Part shown: positions 21,555 to 32,880 of the stretch, piece after piece
How positions within the stretch are numbered: the first letter of the stretch is position 1
Layout: each line of letters begins with the position of its first letter
Assembly (NCBI GenBank): GCA_036346225.1
Contig: JARFIW010000500.1
Location: forward strand, 1,612,001-1,676,000
Direction: 5' to 3'
DNA from: Platerodrilus igneus
Lineage: Eukaryota; Arthropoda; Insecta; Coleoptera; Lycidae
Length of the DNA stretch: 64,000 bases
The notes under the pieces: model-generated
Told to the model about the DNA's origin: nothing
Seen by the model: the letters and a program-made list of their open reading frames with translations, nothing else
The model's database searches: none
Translations under genes and position numbers: made by a program

Positions 21555-22538
21555 TAATCTTCCTGCAAGTACAACTAGTGGCGTACGTTAACAGGATTCA
21601 AGAATTGACAAAGAAGGATGTGCAAAGATGCTTCCTTCCAGTTAAACGGATTTTCCACTAAACAGAGAATCCAAATTAGACCACCAACGTGAACTGCTCC
21701 ACTAACTACTTTACTTATATCTAATTACACAGCTTCTTCATACTAGGTACTTAAAACTGACAAACAGCTTAGAAGCATTTGGGTCATTGAACATCTTAAA
21801 TAAGAATTCATAACTTTGAAAGTATTAAAAAGCTTTTTCAGCTCTGGCGGTAGTAACGGGTAACTTCTAAAGCAGGGCTAAAAATCAGGGAGGCATGCAA
21901 TGAGGCAGATATTATCTTAGATTAGTAAATTTGCAATTTCTCCAACATCTTTCTTCCGGTTTGTTGCATTTCTCATCAATGTTTCGAAAGATTTAATTTG
22001 TGATCTACTAAATCTTACGATAAACCTGTTGCAAACTAATTTACATGAGTAACAGATTTTTCTATTAATTCCTCACTTGGGAGGTCTCTTAATTTTTGCG
22101 ATGATAAAAATGTGATATTTTCTAAAACATCTTTCAGACCAATAAATCTCACTTGCGAATACATTTAATATGCCTAGTGATGCATTGAACAATTTAATTT
22201 AAAAAAATTTTACTGGACCATGGATTCTGTGGACGCAAACTAACTCATCAAAAAACCATTTTAAAGACCATTTACGCATTTCGTTAATTTTGCAGGCTGC
22301 ACTCCAGTAATAAACCAGTTCGTTCGCGTCTTTTAAAAGAGTAAGAAACCGTCTCACAATTTTCAAACTACTTACACTTTTAAAGTAATAGCATCTGATA
22401 ACTTATTATTTATTTATTTGACCCGGCAAATAGCGTTGTTAAATGTAATTTTACTCTTACAACCTTGTAAGACTTGTAGTAAAAGTTAAAACATTAAATG
22501 AGAGCTCAAAACGTTCAGAATTTAGTAAAACTTAATAA
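21555..22538. other. No recognisable gene
   Basis: AT-rich DNA between the Harbinger right end and the foldback mariner. No long frames and no repeat structure that I can resolve. Confidence 0.4.
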
Positions 22539-23426
22539 CGGGTGTCTCAAAAAGAACGCTGGAATTAAAAACCCGTAATTTTACCAAGTTACTAACATTG
22601 TTTTTACCTATTTTGTTACCTGTGATCATTGAGATTTCGTTTTGATACGGAAATTTTTTTGTTGTAAGTTAGTGTTTGTGTAGTATTGTAATGAAATACA
22701 GTATGGAACAGCGGATTTTGATTATAAAAACTTACTACTGGAATGGTGCAAGTTTCGAGGTAACTGTTCAGAAACTACGTACGATTCTTGGACATCACAA
22801 AGCACGAAATGAATCACTGCCGATAGGATGATCAAGAAATTTGAAGAAACCGCTTCAACAGTAGACATCAAAAGCCCTGGACGGCCTTGAAGTGGCTGGA
22901 GTGAGAGAAATGATGCTGCTGTGCGTGATCGTATTACTGTGACTCGTGTCGCCGTCGTGCTTCAGATATATAAATGTTTTCAACAAAATAAAAAAATATT
23001 ATCAAAAAATTTGCCCTTAAACGCGTACAAAGTTCCGCACGAGCACGACGGCGACATGATTTTCTTAGACTCACAGTAACAGATCCTCCAGGACTTTTGA
23101 TGTCTACACCTGAAGCAGTTTCTTCAAATTTCTTGATCAACCTGCGAACAGTAGATCCATCTGGTGCATTGTAATCGTACGGAATTTTCGAACAGTCACC
23201 GCAAAACTTTCACCATTCAGGTAGTAAGGTTTCACAATCAGAACTCGCGTTCCTTACCGTATTTTTACATTACGATAATACGCAAACACTAACTTTGAAT
23301 AAAAAACACCGTCTCAAAACGAAATCTCAATGATAACAGATAATAAAACATGCAAAAACAATGTTGCCAACTGAAATAAACAAAAATGGTGGACTTTTTA
23401 ATTCCGGTGTTCTTTTAGAGATACCC
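22539..23426. mobile_element. Foldback of two inverted mariner 5' ends
   Basis: GGGTGTCTCAAAAAGAACGC at 22,539 and the reverse complement of the right end (GGGTATCTCTAAAAGAACAC, ending 23,426) open two inverted arms of about 420 bp around a short AT-rich centre near 22,960-23,000. Each arm carries the start of a mariner transposase: the plus arm reads MKYSMEQRILIIKTYYWNG from 22,691, and the minus arm contains IKKFEETASGVDIKSPGG near 23,090-23,130. These are the N-terminal helix-turn-helix regions; the DDE domain is absent from both. The element is non-autonomous and able to form a cruciform. Confidence 0.75.
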
Positions 23427-23907
23427 TATAGCTATTAAAAAAAGCAATTCAAAGAGAGCGAAACTAAAATCTCGCTGGAATATATTGTCGAAAAGACCTG
23501 ACGTCACAAACAAACATTTGTTGTGTTCCAAATTTTACTTAGAGTTCTTAATAATAATCAGGCTCCTGTGTTCTAAAAATCTAGGGAAACATGTACAGTT
23601 GCGTTCAGTTTCAAACACGTGTGTTTCTAAATTAATTAATTCCTTGAATTGATTAAAATAAAAATGTGTTATATTTTATTACAAAACTTTACTTGGAATT
23701 CTAATCAAGCAATTAAATTTGAGCATATGAAATATCCAATTAAAAGGTTCTTAAAACTCTTCTATATTGTATTTTCGAATCTATTAAATTGATAAGTTCT
23801 GTGAAATATTTCTTTTCAACTTGTGCGTTTTTAAAAGAGCTTTGAGCTTTAAAATTTTATACAGAAATAAAATATACACACGGATTTATTTGACAAAAAC
23901 AAAATGT

Positions 23908-24000
23908 TGCACAAGGCAAATTGATTTTCAATATTATATTAGTCAATAAGATAAAGTAATCACTTTTATGCAAAACCTAAATGATCATTTCAAATCGAGC
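23908..24000. repeat. Direct repeat flanking a tRNA-like sequence, left copy
   Basis: A segment of about 93 bp starting TTGCACAAGGCAAATTGATT recurs in the same orientation at 24,281-24,375 with scattered changes. The pair brackets the tRNA-like sequence. Confidence 0.7.
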
Positions 24001-24030
24001 TAGTACTAATTGAAAGATGGAAAATATAAG

Positions 24031-24102
24031 ATCCCGGACAGGATTCGAACTTATATCTTCGGCTTTCGCGACCGATGCGTTAACCAATTGCGCCAACCGG
24101 AC
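24031..24102 (-). pseudogene. tRNA-like sequence (degenerate)
   Basis: The minus strand reads GTCCGGTTGGCGCAATTGGT (acceptor strand, D arm and A box), then an anticodon-like arm TCGGT-CGCGAAA-GCCGA, then AAGTTCGAATCC (B box) and a poorly matched acceptor 3' strand. The loop lacks the usual U33, the T stem has mismatches and the acceptor helix has at least two. It therefore looks like a tRNA pseudogene or the head of a SINE rather than a working tRNA. Confidence 0.6.
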
Positions 24103-24280
24103 GGATGATTACAATGGAAAAGATAAACAAATCTAAATCATGTACGTAACAATACATCAACCTACCTTCCAATTACGTTCAGCATTTCTGTCAATCGTAT
24201 CTGACAATGTCAAGTTTTTGACTTATGTGAAATATAGACAGGAAGTGACGCTACCAACTATTAATTACAGTTATTAGTAA

Positions 24281-24375
24281 TTGCACAAGGCAAACTGATT
24301 TTCAATGTTATATTAGTTAATAAGATGAAATAATAATTTAGACTTTTATGCAAAACCTAACATTTCAAATCGAGT
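24281..24375. repeat. Direct repeat flanking a tRNA-like sequence, right copy
   Basis: Starts TTGCACAAGGCAAACTGATT; about 90% alike by eye to 23,908-24,000, including the phrase CTTTTATGCAAAACCTAA. Confidence 0.7.
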
Positions 24376-26350
24376 TAATAATATTTGTAATCAATAGTTT
24401 ACAAAAAATAGAGAAATGAACAAATTGGTAGTGCTTTCCACGGCTTGAGAAAAATATAAATAAATAGGTACATAAAAGACAAGTAAGTGCAAATGCAATA
24501 ACTTGTCTAAAATACAATACAATAAAAAAGGCGTGCATCTAGTCAACAGTTTAGACGAGTTTATGGTGATTTTCTAGTTTTGAACAAAAAAAGTATAATT
24601 TTTGCATTTTTACAAAGATGGTAAGTATACGTTGATATCTTCTGGTATAATAATTTTATTTAAGCAAAGTTATACTTTTGCAAAGATTAATGTATAAAAT
24701 AGTTTTATGACAATATATTTAGAATATTTTTTGTTTATTAATTTATTTGATAATAGTTAAATTATTTTTTCTTGACAAATTAATAATTAAATTAATTAAA
24801 AATGCGACACCGATACAAATATGATACTCATTTAAATTTAATACTTATCTTAAATAAATAATGGATTTGGGAGCATTACTTTAGAGCATTCCATAAAAAA
24901 GATGGAGAGAATGTAGTGTTGAATATTTAACATATGTCCCTATTCCGTCACAGGGAAGTAGTACTTTACCTATTTTACTTCTATGAAATACAATTTTGTC
25001 AAACGAATAAATGACACCTTCTAAACTTCGGGAACATTTGACAGAAGACAATAGTGACCAAAAGCATAAGGATTTAATGTATAAATCAAAGAAAAATATT
25101 TGAAAAATTTTAGTAGGAAATATCCAGAAGGTGATTTGCATAATTCTTGTAGATACTAGAATCTTCGAGAACAATTAAAATGTATATATATTTGCGGGTC
25201 TAGTTATTGGAAATCAGTTCTAATTGCAGCTTAGACTATGATAAATCGCGATTTTAGTTCTGAATTTACGTTCTAATCAAAGGTCTGCTAGTCGTACAGA
25301 TGTGATATAAATGTTCATATAAATTACCGCAGTGTTTATATAAATTACTATAAATTAGTAATTACTGCTTCGAATATAAAGTAATTGTAGTGTTTCGAGA
25401 TTGAATTAAATAAAAAGATTAACATCGTAGTGTTAAGAAGATAATACTTGTATTGTTAGTTAAAGCTCTGAAAATAAATAGTTGGGTGAGCTTTTAGAAA
25501 TTTTATAGTAACTACGAGTTACTGAAAAAGTCTTGTATAACCTGTTGTTATAGCAAATAGTTTTCCATACAGTATGTTTGTATTTTAAAATAAAAGTTAT
25601 ACTTTTAATAAATATTATTTTAAATAACAAAAGAAGTTATTTATATTTTATTTTTCAATTTCCATTTACAAAATTAAATTTGCAATTTTTCTATTCTGCA
25701 GTTGTGCTTTCACTTGGTTTATCTAGGGAGTCCATGAGCATAATAAGTTTAGAACTCACTGTTATAGTAAAGCGTGGTAGAAGGTACTAAAACAGAGCTC
25801 CGTGAATTACTGTTTTGTTTTCGTTTTCTACACCCACAATAAATTCCTTTGGAGCTCAACTGCGTCTAGTGGCAAACGTAAAGTCTTCAATGCTAGTATT
25901 TCGACGCGGCTGTTTATTAACTTGGTTATCTTGTTTCACTTCATTTTTCGTGCATAACATCACGTCTCTTTCACGTTGCTTTTAGTTTCTAATTAAACCG
26001 ATAATTTTATGAAACGCGAGTGCCAATAATTACCCATACGCACTTAAAATAAACACCGTATCTTTAGAACATTATTGATTATATGACATGTGTAGAGAAA
26101 ATTTTAATTTGACGCTTAGTGAATGTATATTAATGTATTATATAAGCTCATAAGGAGTGCGTGCAAGTTGGCACGTGACACGCTATATCGTTCTTCTTCT
26201 GTCTACTTATAGAGAAATTGTAGAATTACGGCGTAATTTGGAAGCTCCGTTATTTTTATAATTTTAGACAAATGAACGTTATTTTGTTGCACACTATTAA
26301 ACTAACAAAACATCTGTATTGTACCTTCTCTTGGTTAAACAATGCAAGGC
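24376..26350. other. No recognisable gene
   Basis: AT-rich. Open frames at 24,881-25,174 (minus) and 25,578-25,790 (plus) have no domain that I recognise. Confidence 0.4.
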
Positions 26351-26640
26351 GGCTCCGTGGCGTAGTGGTATGTGTGTGACTACTACACACAAGGTCCCGG
26401 GTTCGAATCCCGACACGGTCCGCTTGAAAAATGTTAGGGAGCATTTTTCACAAAAATACGCCCTCGTTCAAATGAGAAGTAAAATGCAGGTCGCATGTAT
26501 GAGTGTTGTCAAACACGTTAAAGACCTTGCTTGGAAGAGCAAGGGTTCGGCAGAATTCAAAATTTTCCCGGTATAAAAAACTCACTTCCTGGCCAATGTA
26601 GTACCTTCGAATGGAGCATTGAAAAATCAATATATAGGGG
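26351..26640 (+). mobile_element. tRNA-derived SINE, copy 1
   Basis: The head GGCTCCGTGGCGTAGTGGTA carries an A box (TGGCGTAGTGGTA, 26,358-26,370) and a B box (GGTTCGAATCC, 26,400-26,410). The body has AGCATTTTTCACAAAAATAC, CGTTCAAATGAGAAGTAAAA, CAAACACGTTAAAGACCTTG and CCTGGCCAATGTAG. The body phrases recur in order in the neighbouring copy 2, which identifies it as a family. The block around TTCGGATGAGACGTTAAA resembles, from memory, a conserved central domain seen in many invertebrate SINEs. Transcription would be by RNA polymerase III from the internal boxes. Confidence 0.75.
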
Positions 26641-26689
26641 TTGAACAATGCAGTAGCACCGTCGATTAATTCGGTTAATGTGTTACTGT

Positions 26690-26945
26690 TAATACTAATC
26701 GCACGGACCTAGGTTCGAAATGCTTGAATGATGTTAAAGTAAGCATTTTTCACAAAAATTCACGCTCTCGTTCGGATGAGACGTTAAATGTAGGTTCCGT
26801 GTGCGTCTGATGTAACACATGTTAAAAATTCCTACCTTGCTTCGTGTAGCAATAGATCAGTTATAAATTTTCAGGTGAAAGAACTCGCCTCCTGGCCAAT
26901 GTAGCTTCTTCAGGTAAAGCTTTGGAGACTCCAAATTGACGGTTA
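26690..26945 (+). mobile_element. tRNA-derived SINE, copy 2 (degraded head)
   Basis: It shares AGCATTTTTCACAAAAATTC, CGTTCGGATGAGACGTTAAA, CACATGTTAAAAATTCCTAC and CCTGGCCAATGTAGCTTCTT with copy 1, same orientation, directly downstream. Only the end of the tRNA-like head (CCTAGGTTCGAAATG) is readable. Confidence 0.7.
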
Positions 26946-28134
26946 GTAAATGTCGTTCTTTTAATTGTAAGAATAGCGAGTGCATTACCATAATATATAT
27001 GGTGTAATCAATTAACGTAATTATAACAAACCTTTATTTATTATTCAATATTTTGGGATACAACTTTTTGTATTGTATAGTTAACCACCAGTATTATGGC
27101 ACGACTTTAAACAACTTTGGCTTTAGTGTCTCTATGTCGTTAAAAGTTGAAGCAGATTGGTAAAACCGAGCAAACTTGCTCATAGGTTCTTTCCGGATTC
27201 CTCATAATTTTTCTGGCGAGCTTGCGCATATTTGATGTAGAATTTTCGGAGAATACGAATCTGTTAACATTTTTTTAATTAAGGCTACCTTGCAGAGATT
27301 CCCCTCTTTAAAGACATGCACTTCATGCTTTTTGCTCATTGAGATTTATTTCGATTTCCAAAAACTTTTTATATGATTAGGGCCAGTATTTTAATCTGGG
27401 ACCTTCTGGAGAATTTTAATCTAATAAAATATTTTAAATCACACTTATTCTTGTAGAGTTACACACTTTTGAAGACCTACACCTCTTGATTTTTGATCAT
27501 TTGTGTTTAAATCAATTTCGAAAGGCTTCTTTCATATTGGTAAAACGAGTATTTTCATCGGGGTCTTCTGAAGTAATTAATTTGACAGCCTTGTCGAAAT
27601 GCAACTCGTACAACCCAATTTTGAAACTTCTTATTTTTAAAATTTTTTGGTCTAATCGTTTGCAGAATTTAAATCTGCTGAAATTTTTTATAACCAAATT
27701 CACCTATAGCGAACTACAACCCCCAATACCTAATTTTCAAAATTTGTTGTTGAGGTTTCTCGCACAGCGAGTTGACATTAATTTATTGCTACTAAACCCG
27801 GATTTGCAATTCTTGTTGATTTCTATTACCTTGGAGCTTAACTTAAGAAACAAATTCTTATGCCATTTTTTTGTCCTTAAGCAGCCCTTAAACTAACTTC
27901 CGCGTGTTTTTATAGCTTTTATAGAAATAAATTTTGCGAGAAAAAACAAATTTATCCAGTGTAATAGTTCGGTTTCTTCTTTTAAAGTGTAAGGTTTACG
28001 TCTTTCTTTATAAGACAACGATTGTAGTTATTCTTTCCGGACTCGGGTTTCTTTTTTCTAGAATGTACAATTAAGTATAAAACCTACAAATTTCTTTCAT
28101 TAAAAGCACGTGTAAGCTTGAGCATTTTACACAC

Positions 28135-28137
<3 letters not shown>
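26946..28137. other. No gene; weak tandem repetition near 27.3-27.5 kb
   Basis: Two diverged units of about 180 bp share the pattern GAC-T-CAC-TC-TG-TTTTTG-TCATT and then a phrase like TATTTT-ATC-GGG-CTTCTGGAG (about 27,312-27,412 and 27,473-27,572). The 136-codon plus frame at 27,486-27,896 crosses this repeat and is Leu/Phe/Asn-rich without a domain, so I do not call it a gene. Confidence 0.4.

Positions 28138-28180
<43 letters not shown>
28138..28180. repeat. (AT)n microsatellite
   Basis: About 21 AT units, followed by GCATTGCTGTGG. Confidence 0.95.
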
Positions 28181-28183
<3 letters not shown>

Positions 28184-28262
28184 TTGCTGTGGTTTCATGA
28201 GATTCTAAGTAAGCCCCACGTTTTTGGGCGTCGATAAAAGTGCTGTGGATTGAAGAGGCCGG
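28181..28262. repeat. TTGCTGTG / GCCCCACG-TTGGGCG module
   Basis: ATTGCTGTGGTTTCATG, then AAGCCCCACGTTTTTGGGCG, then ATAAAAGTGCTGTGG. The module matches the doubled one at 46,326-46,428. Its minus strand (GCCCAA-ACGTGGGGC) resembles a retrotransposon primer-binding site, but no LTR or coding region is seen. Confidence 0.45.
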
Positions 28263-28451
28263 ACGCTGGACGTCCATAAAACGGTCTTATTTTTGCTAGC
28301 GCTCTTCAAATAAATCACTAAAATCATACATGATTTATAATAATAGTACGAAATATTCTGCCACAAATAATCTTTCAAATACTGATTACTACATCCACAA
28401 CAGCTTTCTTTTATAAACAATATCTTAAATATAACATCTATGAAAAACAAC

Positions 28452-28457
28452 TTCCTC
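28452..28457. repeat. Target site duplication TTCCTC (left)
   Basis: Six bases directly before the left end AGTAGGGTAGC of Polinton B; repeated exactly at 44,778-44,783. Six-bp duplications are the hallmark of Polinton/Maverick integration. Confidence 0.9.
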
Positions 28458-31270
28458 AGTAGGGTAGCTAAGCCGGTTTGGCAACAGAGATCCACAGCAA
28501 GATATGTATACGCCGGTTCGAGAACAATATGAACAGCTAAGCCGCTTTGGGAAACAAAACGTGCAGCAAGATATGTATACGCCGCTTTGAGAACAAAATT
28601 GTCTTTGTGTGTAAATTTGTTGCGTCGGGGGTCGTTAGGTCTTTGGGGTGTGCGTTCGGCGGGGTCGTTAGATTTTGTCGTGGGGTGGTCCGCGTGCGCT
28701 GGGGTGGAGATATTTTCTTAAGAAATTTTTAGCAGCGTTCCCAACGTTAAATATTAAATATTAAATTTTAAAAAATGTTGTGTGTGTAGAAAATGGAGTT
28801 CACGTGTTGGTTCGTATTTTCTGGGGTAGGTTAAGCTAAAAATTAAAACGCCGCTGTGAAGAATTTTTAATATTAGGCAAACGCGTGCAAGTGGTAAAGA
28901 GTGTTTTAGCTCTCCTCATAAGCTGCGTTTTGTACGAAGTAGCAAATAAAATTAAGAAAATATACGAAATGTTATATGATGGAGGTCAAATTTTAAACGT
29001 TTGCAGGTAAAATCTTGTAAAAAAGAAGTCGTTCACATCTCGCAATTTCAATGTCACGATAAAATACTAAGAATTTGCATGCAGTCGAATATAACCTCGT
29101 GCTTTTATCTGGTAATATATATGTAAATCACGTCGACATTCGACTTTTAATATAATGTATTTAATTAACATAAGGTGTGTTGCAAAAACATTTCAAGACA
29201 GGTATGCCGTATATTTCCTTATTGGTATGCAAATTATACCACCTTGCATCACGATTTATTTGACTTTTAAATAAAAATTAATTTAATCTTATATCAAGGA
29301 TGTCTTGCTTACAAAGAAGTCGTTCACTTCTCGCGATTTCAATGTCACGATAAAATAACAAGAATTCGCAGTCGAATATAACCTCGAGTTTGGAATTATA
29401 GCTCTCTGGTAATATATATGCAAATTATTCAACTTTTAATATAATGGATTTAATTAACATAAGGTGTGTTTGCAAAAACATGTTAAGACTATTTCCTTCT
29501 TGGTATGCAAAATATACCACCTTTCATAACGATTTATTTGACTCTCAAATAAAAAATTAATTTAATCTTATATCAAGGATCTCTTGCTTACATTTTAGCA
29601 ATTTGAATATATTTAAATATTTAAATGTAATTATACATTTAATTTATGTGGCAAGAAAAATTCTTTTACTTTTAGCGGTTTGGTGATTGTATGTAGATGA
29701 CGTATTAGAAATTTTATATATTTAACTCGTTTAATTGTTCAAACGTGATAAAAATTTATAGGTTATGCAAAACGTGCATGTAGTGAAGAATTTAGCGGTG
29801 ATCTTTAGAGCTTCGTCATTGTTTTTATTCTCGTTGCTTTAGTTAATTAAAGAGAGATTTTAGGTTAAGCAAAAATAGGAAATGTGGTGGATGACATAAT
29901 CACTCTCAAAATGATGAATGGTGGGGAAGGAGCTTCTAAACGTGCCCTAAACGGGGCTCTGCCCCATTATTTTTGTATTAAATATCAAAAGAATAGGAGA
30001 AATTATTCGACTCGTATTTTATAATGGTTTTAATTTAAAATATTGGTGTGTGTGCAAAAAAACATGTTAAGACAGGTCACTCGTTATTTTATTCATGATT
30101 GCACCACCAAAATAATTTATACAACCACACTGAACTCGTACCCGGATCTAAAATTTAACCTTTAAATGTATGCAAATAATGTCGTTATTTAAAACGTGGT
30201 GAAGAATTTGGATAGTGATGTAATCATTCTCAAATGCGGAATGGTACTCCATAAATTCTAAAAATATATGCATATCTATGGCAGGCAACCCAGCATACAC
30301 CAATTATATATTCTTAGTGTAAAATTTTATTGTTAGGTGAATAACCAGCAATTTATTATGTAATATTTATTGCTACAAGCATGGTAATAATAATTTGCAA
30401 TGTGCAAAATACCTCTTTTGTTGTTAAAAGACCGATTTAATTAAACACTATAAAAGATTGTGAATTATTTATTCTAGTTAAATTTTACAGTGCTAGAGAC
30501 ACTAATTATTATTAGTACTAGATATAGGTATAACAAAATTTGTATTCCAGATGATAGTATGTTCAAAGGATATTATTATTTAAAAGACTCTGTAAACATG
30601 ATTAGTGAAATTATTAAAGTTAAGGAATGTAAAGCAAAAATTTGTCCATAAAAGCAAATATGTTTTCTAAAAGATATGCATAACTTACGGATCTAAACGT
30701 TTCAACATCTCGCAAACTGAGATAAATATTACTTATTTCTTTGCAAAAACGTTCATATAACGCCCTTTAACAACCGCGTTCAGTAAAGTGCATGGTAGTT
30801 AATGACCTCGGCGATTGGGCTATTTATAGTATAAATATAACAACATATCTCCATATGTAAATTATATGGTTCTGGTTTATACCTAAAAAACTATTTTGCA
30901 TTATATTTTGTTGATCCTGGCAGAATAAATTACAAGTATAGCTACATTGTCAATACATTTTATTTTCAAACTCGTTTTAATTATTGTAGAATTTAGTGCT
31001 TATAAATAACTTACTTTAATTCAATAAGTTATTCTTAAATTAATAATTATTGTCAAGAGAAATATATACACATATGGTAAATAATTGCAAGAATGTCTAT
31101 AATATATCTGAGTTTTAATTCTGCTAAATGGAACATATGGCAACAAGGTAACTTCAAAACATTTTAGCATAATTGTCAATTACCAAAATTCACAATTTTC
31201 ATCTTATATCAACAAATGTTATTAAATTGATGCTAAACAATAAAAATAATACCGTTATATTTCAAATCAT
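28458..31270 (+). repeat. Polinton B left terminal inverted repeat
   Basis: It begins with two direct repeats of about 67 bp (GCTAAGCCG...TATACGCCG...GAGAACA at 28,467 and 28,535). Further in it contains a second tandem pair (AAGAAGTCGTTCAC block at about 29,023 and 29,308, period about 290 bp). Shared inverted landmarks with the right arm include TGAAGAATTTTTAATATTAG (28,856), CCACACTGAACTCGTACC (about 30,125) and CAAAACATTTTAGCATAATT (about 31,155). No gene is recognisable inside; the 61-codon frame at 28,547-28,732 simply reads through the G-rich terminal part and appears in both arms. Confidence 0.85.
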
Positions 31271-31558
31271 TTTAATAGAATTACGCAATGTTAAGTCGTT
31301 ATTAAAAATTAATTTAAACAGAGTTTTATTGTTATCTGTTGTTGTCTGTTGAAGAATCGTAGCAGAATCTGAACTATATCGCTTTTACAAAGCATGTATT
31401 CAAGATCACATTTAGTTAGCTTCAAAAAACTTTTCATCATTGTATACGACTTGTTTTAACTTGCAGTAGGTATCAATGACCGAATCAACATTACCACCCG
31501 AACATGGTTGACAACTTTAAATTTTATTTTCCCTATTACTTTCAAGGTATTAATCATT

Positions 31559-31596
<38 letters not shown>

Positions 31597-32176
31597 TTTA
31601 GCGACATCAGACAACCTTTTTCTTAATCTTCGTTGGGAATTAAACCACTCATAGTTTTTAAAATCATCTTTCTTTACGTTTCGATCCATGACCTAGGATC
31701 GTTGTCAAAATTGTCAAAACCACAACAATCATACAGGAGTATTTATCAGGCAACATATTTCTCGCATGGCTATGACAGCTTTTGTGCTCTATGTAGAGTA
31801 ATGATTAACGTTATACTCTTTTGATTAATTTGCAATTTACCGGGCATGCATCCTTCGTTAAAAGTAAAGGATATTCCCATAGATAATTTGAATAACAATC
31901 TATCACCACCAAAACACCTCTAATTGGATTTTCCTTAAATATATTGCTCAAATTCAACAGAGTCGCCTTGCCAGAGATCATCTCAAGGTTGTTGATTTAT
32001 TAATGCTGTTACAAAAACTAGTGGGGGGTTTATCAGACGAATAACTAGGTGATGCTCAGTATCACAACACTTTAGCATTACCTATTTTGATGAATGTGCC
32101 ATAAAAGCTAGGTACTTGGATAGATCTCGCAGTGAGTGGAACAACAACGATAGTGGTGCGAAGTTTTCAAGTTAAC
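31270..32176. other. Polinton B left internal spacer
   Basis: Contains a TA microsatellite at about 31,560-31,594. Open frames at 31,456-31,689 (minus) and 31,633-31,824 (plus) run across or beside it and show no domain. Confidence 0.4.
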
Positions 32177-32880
32177 ATGGACAATGTACTGTACGATTTG
32201 TTCGAGAGTGAACAACGCATTTTACACCAACATCTGAAACATGCCATAGTATTGAATGATGTAGACAAAATCAAACGTATACTGTTCAGAGTAGGTGTTC
32301 ATGTTCCTTTAAAGCCTTCAAATGGCTAACGCTGACCAATGATACATCCATTGATGTAATGGACATGCTGTTTAAACAACAGAGTAGGTGCGATCAATTT
32401 GTATCAAACTTCATTGATGCTTGCAACGGCAAAACAGAGTTAAAATGTCATCAGGTGCGCGGTGTACTAGACGCAATAGAGAGTAATTATAGTTTGAGCG
32501 ATGTATATTTCCTTGAAGAATTACTAACCAACCGAGCTGTATTGAGTACGAAGGCATTTCCTATCATGAATATAAAATGCAACTATAAATCACTGGTCAC
32601 AGCGATTGACGATATGATTGTAGATGTTGTATATTTCGCACAACCTATGGTATTAAAAAAAGTATTGAAGTTAATTTTAAAGTATAAGGTAAATTATAAG
32701 TACCAACCTAATGTAGTTGGCCCTCATAGAACAACATATAACTGGCTCCTCAAGAATTTGGCAATGGAGGGCTCAAAACAGCAACCAGGATGGACGTGTG
32801 GTCCGGATTCGGGAAAATGGCCATCAAATAGTATAGATGATTATAAAAAAGTGTATATGCTATTAAAGTTATTGTTTTAG
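32177..32880 (+). pseudogene. Polinton B leftmost gene, unknown function (one frameshift)
   Basis: From ATG 32,177 (MDNVLYDLFESEQRI) the frame runs to about 32,326. It shifts once and continues as VMDMLFKQQSRCDQFVSNF through EELLTNRAVLSTKAF and LKYKVNYKYQPNV to the stop at 32,878-32,880, about 235 codons in all. The sequence is helical and Leu/Val-rich. The spacing of short helices is faintly ankyrin-like but no repeat consensus is met. It is transcribed toward the convergent integrase. I do not recognise the family. Accessory genes at this end of Polintons vary between lineages. Confidence 0.6.

Noticed and set aside
24031..24102. Functional tRNA gene
   Set aside because: Mismatches in the acceptor and T stems and no U33 in the anticodon loop; annotated as tRNA-like only.
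26351..26425. Functional tRNA gene (good A and B boxes)
   Set aside because: The downstream body repeats in a second copy, so this is the head of a SINE.
27486..27896. 136-codon plus-strand frame
   Set aside because: Leu/Asn/Phe-rich low-complexity translation across weak tandem repeats; no domain and no splice or start context.
28547..28732. Identical 61-codon frames in the two Polinton TIRs (also 44,503-44,688, minus)
   Set aside because: Identity follows from the inverted repeat; the translation (Gly/Val/Arg-rich) comes from GGGGTGG-type DNA and changes frame between the arms near its end.
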